From the NCBI GenBank assembly GCA_023228995.1, contig JALOAD010000017.1, positions 1 to 64,000 of the forward strand: a stretch of 64,000 nt of DNA. The letters are read 5' to 3'. Shown here in pieces: positions 60,521 to 64,000 of this stretch. Numbering within the stretch: the first letter of the stretch is position 1; each line of letters opens with the position of its first letter. Below the pieces are notes generated by a model. It saw only the letters and a program-made list of their open reading frames with translations. It was not told the DNA's origin and did not search any database. Both the position numbers and the translations under genes were made by a program. Source of the DNA: Candidatus Muiribacterium halophilum (GTDB taxonomy: Bacteria > Muiribacteriota > Muiribacteriia > Muiribacteriales > Muiribacteriaceae).

Positions 60521-60735
60521 GAAAAACAGGAAAAGGGTTTGTGCATAAATGCACGATGTTCTAAAACAAGATAGTTCGCTATGCTCACGATATAGTTTTA
60601 CGAGTAAAACTAGGTTTAAACCTTGAGCGAAGCTCAAAATCGCTGACAATCATAATATTATAAGTCAGCAATCTATGCTGAAGTCATAATATGACAAAGC
60701 ATAAAACCTGCCTTGTCAATATAACAAGGTAATAT
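60521..60735. repeat. Cluster of hairpins before the C11 peptidase gene
   Basis: A run of inverted repeats: GTGCATAAATGCAC (60541-60554), AGTTTTACGAGTAAAACT (60594-60611), TTGAGCGAAGCTCAA (60623-60637), GCTGAC...GTCAGC (about 60642-60669) and CCTTGT...ACAAGG (about 60712-60729). Part resembles 13250-13320. No ORF. Confidence 0.6.
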
Positions 60736-60764
60736 TTGTTATTTCCTTTGATTTCTGATATAAT
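60736..60764 (+). promoter_or_regulatory. Promoter of the C11 peptidase gene
   Basis: TTGTTA (60736-60741), 17 bp spacer, TATAAT (60759-60764) with TG one base before it (extended -10). Leader of about 45 bases. Confidence 0.7.
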
Positions 60765-60814
60765 ATACTTTAATAATAATTTTTAAAGAGAGGGCACTTT
60801 TTTTGGAGGCCCTT

Positions 60815-62602
60815 ATGAAAGCTAATAAATTCTTCAACAGTACTATTCTATTTTTTTTATTTTTTTTTATAATTTCTTTTAATATGTGCTATTCAGCACA
60901 GCCTGAATGGACTGTTATGGTTTATCTTTGTGCAGATAACAATCTTGAACCTTATTCAATTGAAGATGTTGATGAGATGGAATCGGTTTTTTCTCAAGTT
61001 CATGGTGTAGAAGTAATAATATTATGGGATAGAGCTGAAGGTTATTCAACAGCTGATGGAAACTGGACAGGGACTAGAATATACAGGATAAAAGCAGATT
61101 CTACTGTAGGTGCTTGTAAATCAGAACTTCTTGTTGATTTGGATGAAAAAAATATGGGAGATTCTCAGACATTAAAAGATTTTCTTGTTTTTTGTGCTGA
61201 TAATTATTTAGGTAAGCAGAATATGCTTATTATGTGGGACCATGGTAATGGATGGCTTAGGGATGAAGAAAAACCTCATAATAAATCTATATGTTCTGAT
61301 GATTATTCAAATGATCATCTTAATATGTTTGAACTTCAGGAAGGATTATCTGTTTTTAAAGCTAAAACAAAGAAAAAGCTTGATATTATAGGTTTTGATG
61401 CTTGTCTTATGCAACTTATTGAAGTAGGACTAATTATAGCTGATTATGCTGATTATATGGTTGCTTCTGAGCAGACTGAACCTGGTGGTGGATGGCCTTA
61501 TGATAAAGTTATTCCTCAATTTTATATTAATAAAGATAGCAAAGATAATATATGTAAAAATATTGTTGATGAATATATAAAATATTATGATGGAATGCCA
61601 GGTTGCTGGAATGTAACTCTTTCAACAATTAATCTTAATAAACTTCTTGATATTACTTTAAGTATGAAAAAGCTTAACTCAGCTTTATATATCAATATGC
61701 CTCATATTTTTAGAGAATTTAAAAAAGCTTATGGCTCGGCAGTTTATTTTTCTTATGATTTTTATGTAGACCTTTATCATTTTCTTTCTCTTTTACATCA
61801 AAATGTTAATGATAATGAAATAAAAAGATTATCAAAAGAAGTACTTGAAAAAGTTTACGATTCAATTGTATATAACAAAGTTACTTTTAATAACACTGTA
61901 TATCAAGATGAAATAAAAATGGATAATGCAGCAGGACTTGCTTTTTATGCTCCTTACAGACCAGGAGATTATTATCCTGATTATTCTCAAATGTATTTTG
62001 CTTCAATATCAAGATGGGATGCTGTTATTATGAAGTATTTTTCAATACTTACAGGTTCAAATAATGAAATAATGACTTCTCAGTTTGAACCTATTGAATT
62101 TGAAGTATATAGAGCAAAAAAAGTAAAAAAAGATTATGAATATTCAAAAGTAACACAAAAAGATTTTATGCATGGTTATGATTTTATAGTTGGGAATTAT
62201 CCATACTCGCCTTATGAAGATGATTATTATCAGGTTTATGTTAAATTCAATGTAGATATATTCGGTTATGATACATCTTCAGTTGTTCTTGATAATGCAA
62301 TTTTATACTATAATGGAGCACAAATTAGACTTGATAATAAAGATATTGTTGCTATAACTAAAAGTTCAAGTAAAGGTAATTATATACAGGATTCAGATAT
62401 GGATTTATTGTCTGATATTAAATTTACCACAAGTTCTATAACAGGTTTGTTATTTAAACAAAAAATTAGTAAATGGATGAAAAAAGAAGAACAACAAACA
62501 GGCATTGTTATTGGATATGGAATGCTTGGAAAACAACCAGGATTTATTAAAGGATTAAAAAAAGAAAAAATAAGGTTAGTATTGCAATATCATTATGAAT
62601 GA
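60815..62602 (+). CDS. Clostripain-type (C11) cysteine peptidase
   Basis: Exported 595-residue peptidase: signal peptide (FFNSTILFFLFFFIISFNMCYSA), then WTVMVYLCADNNLEPYS, the catalytic His143 in MWDHGNGW and catalytic Cys197 in GFDACLMQ, and YMVASEQTEPGGGWPY. About 160 residues at the C-terminus form an extra, probably beta-rich domain. Clostripains cut after Arg. I choose ATG 60815 because GGAGG ends five bases before it; TTG 60803 overlaps that site. It is followed 21 bp later by a paralogue. Confidence 0.93.
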   Translation: MKANKFFNSTILFFLFFFIISFNMCYSAQPEWTVMVYLCADNNLEPYSIEDVDEMESVFSQVHGVEVIILWDRAEGYSTADGNWTGTRIYRIKADSTVGACKSELLVDLDEKNMGDSQTLKDFLVFCADNYLGKQNMLIMWDHGNGWLRDEEKPHNKSICSDDYSNDHLNMFELQEGLSVFKAKTKKKLDIIGFDACLMQLIEVGLIIADYADYMVASEQTEPGGGWPYDKVIPQFYINKDSKDNICKNIVDEYIKYYDGMPGCWNVTLSTINLNKLLDITLSMKKLNSALYINMPHIFREFKKAYGSAVYFSYDFYVDLYHFLSLLHQNVNDNEIKRLSKEVLEKVYDSIVYNKVTFNNTVYQDEIKMDNAAGLAFYAPYRPGDYYPDYSQMYFASISRWDAVIMKYFSILTGSNNEIMTSQFEPIEFEVYRAKKVKKDYEYSKVTQKDFMHGYDFIVGNYPYSPYEDDYYQVYVKFNVDIFGYDTSSVVLDNAILYYNGAQIRLDNKDIVAITKSSSKGNYIQDSDMDLLSDIKFTTSSITGLLFKQKISKWMKKEEQQTGIVIGYGMLGKQPGFIKGLKKEKIRLVLQYHYE

Positions 62603-62623
62603 GGTTTTTCAAAGGAGTTATTT

Positions 62624-64000
62624 ATGAAAAGATATTTTTTAATTTTAATAATGTTTATTTTAAGTATTATGGCTTTTGGACAAAATGAATGGACTGTTAT
62701 GATATATATGGCAGCAGATAATGATTTTGAAGCAGCTTCTTTTAATGCAGTTGATGAAATGGAAAAAATCGGAAGCCTTTATAATGGTTATAGTGATATT
62801 GAATTTGTTGTTTTATGGGATAGAGCACCAGGTTATCTAGTTACAAATCCAGACTGGACTGGAACAAGAATATATACAATAAAAAAAGATACACAAGTGG
62901 GAGTTATAAATTCTGATTATATAAATTTTTATCCAGCTGAAGCTAATATGGGCGATCCTGAAACTTTAAAGAACTTTGTGAGATATTGTGACATTAATCA
63001 TAATGCAAAAAACTATTCACTTATAATGTGGGGTTTTGGTGATGGCTGGTACAATGAAAGAAATGGTTCAAGAGCAGTATGTTATGATTCAACTTCAAAT
63101 AATGATTTTTTAACAATACAAGAATTAGAAGATGCATTCCCAGTAATAAATAGTATATTAAAGAAAAACATAAAAATCCTTGGTTTTGACGCTTCAATGA
63201 TGCAAATGGTAGAAGTTATGACAGCAGTTAGTATGGGAGCAGATATAATGATTGGTTCTCAGCAGGTTCAACCAGGATTTTGGCCTTATGAGAAGGTTTT
63301 TCAGGCGTTTATTGATAATTATGGTTATCCAGAAAAAATAAGCTCTGCAATTGTAAAAGCTTATACACAAAAATATGAGGGTCAAACTGATTTTAATGTA
63401 TGTCTTTCAGCAGTGGATTTAAGTAAGATTTATGACCTTGTTTGGAGAATAAAAAGATTTCAGCAATATTTGAACACATCATTTGTTAAAAATTTTGAAA
63501 CATTCAAAAATTCAGTTAATGAAGCTTGTCATTTTAATAGAAATGAAAATGCAGATCTTTATCATTTTTTAGGAGTTTTTGCAAGAGATGTAAAAGATAA
63601 AAAGCTTGATAGATTGGCAGTTGATGTACTTTTAGCAATATATGATACAGTAATTGAAAACAGCATAACCCAGACAAATCCAATATCTTCACAAAGTGCA
63701 GTTGATATTTCTAAAGCTCATGGAATTTCAGTATATTTACCGTTTAGAAGAGATATTTATCTTAAAGAATCATATGAAAAACTCAGATTTTCAAAAGATT
63801 CAGGCTGGAGAGATATATTAAATAAATTTCTTGATTATTATCAGACAGGAAGCTCATTTACAATTAGTAAAAAAATAAAACCTACTGAGATAAAAGTACT
63901 TAAAATGGAAAAAAATTCCTCAGAACATATTTATACAGATGTAACATTCTCACATTTTGATAGTGGTTTTAAATATATGTTTGGTAATTTTCCTTATGGA
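62624..64000 (+). CDS. Catalytically inactive clostripain paralogue (partial)
   Basis: Open to the window end (at least 459 residues). It has a signal peptide (MKRYFLILIMFILSIMAFG) and the clostripain fold motifs WTVMIYMAADNDFEAAS and FVVLWDRAPGY. At the His position it reads MWGFGDGW (Phe138), and at the Cys position GFDASMMQ (Ser191), so both catalytic residues are gone. AAAGGAG precedes ATG 62624. The reading frame is clean, so this looks like a maintained pseudoenzyme, not a decaying gene. A binding, inhibitory or structural role beside the active enzyme is inference. Confidence 0.88.
   Translation, partial: MKRYFLILIMFILSIMAFGQNEWTVMIYMAADNDFEAASFNAVDEMEKIGSLYNGYSDIEFVVLWDRAPGYLVTNPDWTGTRIYTIKKDTQVGVINSDYINFYPAEANMGDPETLKNFVRYCDINHNAKNYSLIMWGFGDGWYNERNGSRAVCYDSTSNNDFLTIQELEDAFPVINSILKKNIKILGFDASMMQMVEVMTAVSMGADIMIGSQQVQPGFWPYEKVFQAFIDNYGYPEKISSAIVKAYTQKYEGQTDFNVCLSAVDLSKIYDLVWRIKRFQQYLNTSFVKNFETFKNSVNEACHFNRNENADLYHFLGVFARDVKDKKLDRLAVDVLLAIYDTVIENSITQTNPISSQSAVDISKAHGISVYLPFRRDIYLKESYEKLRFSKDSGWRDILNKFLDYYQTGSSFTISKKIKPTEIKVLKMEKNSSEHIYTDVTFSHFDSGFKYMFGNFPYG

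Noticed and set aside
63194-63385. Minus-strand frame in the last gene
   Set aside because: Antisense to the clostripain paralogue, whose plus-strand frame is open across the whole region.

Overview
The window is an AT-rich bacterial chromosome segment (well under one third G+C by eye) that contains the replication origin. On the left, gyrA, gyrB, a RemB-like gene, a DciA-like gene, recF and dnaA all run leftward. A gene-free stretch with DnaA boxes follows at about 8.1-8.65 kb. To the right, rpmH, rnpA, yidD, yidC, jag, mnmE, two tandem mnmG genes and rsmG run rightward. Most genes further right are also on the + strand, as expected for a leading strand. The organism looks like a diderm: it has a long YidC with a periplasmic domain, an SLH-domain outer-membrane protein (OmpM/SlpA type), and a second beta-barrel protein ending in Phe. 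It also carries RemA and RemB, known mostly from Firmicutes and relatives. The best guess is an uncultured, deep-branching diderm candidate phylum (Muiribacteriota-like is one possibility); this is a low-confidence inference.

Layout. 0-9 kb: gyrase, recF, dnaA and origin, bracketed by two copies of a ~147 bp MITE-like element. 9-18 kb: ribosomal protein L34, RNase P, membrane insertion and tRNA-modification genes, including a tandem mnmG pair. 18-25 kb: TPR protein, unknown membrane protein, RseC-like protein, ispH, and an S1 protein with about eight S1 domains. 24.5-28 kb: gap, pgk, tpiA; fba lies at 42.5 kb. 28.7-31 kb: comEC/comEA on the minus strand. 31.7-45 kb: TPR protein, ridA, a LysM/M23 peptidase, tRNA-Gly(CCC), a MerR-like HTH protein, two outer-membrane proteins, fba and rqcH. 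45-49 kb: two near-identical modules, each a small GIY-YIG nuclease gene surrounded by palindromic repeats, with the K+ uptake pair ktrA/ktrB between them. 49.5-54.4 kb: nucleoside kinase, yicC, remA, gmk, coaBC. 54.6-59.2 kb: a tightly overlapping five-gene operon (HpcH/HpaI-type aldolase, ATP-grasp ligase, FMN dehydrogenase, PseG-like protein, LysM protein) with no function I recognise as a whole. 59.2-60.5 kb: UDP-sugar dehydrogenase. 60.8-64 kb: a clostripain-type peptidase followed by a paralogue that has lost both catalytic residues and runs off the window.

The most striking non-coding content is a modular system of dispersed repeats filling nearly every intergenic gap from 19 to 55 kb. 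Element A is a ~31 bp palindrome (ATCCCGG...CCGGGAT), more than 20 copies. Element B is 167 bp, seven copies, with imperfect inverted ends and a hairpin whose stem shows compensatory changes relative to related element G. Element C is ~85 bp with a TGTCAC-AAA-GTGACA hairpin. Smaller families are E/H (CCACGGAT), J (GTGAAATGG...CATTTCAC) and a 28 bp tandem array derived from A. The two GIY-YIG genes sit inside A/B arrays in the same arrangement. This suggests, as inference only, that the nuclease and the palindromes form a REP/RAYT-like mobile system.
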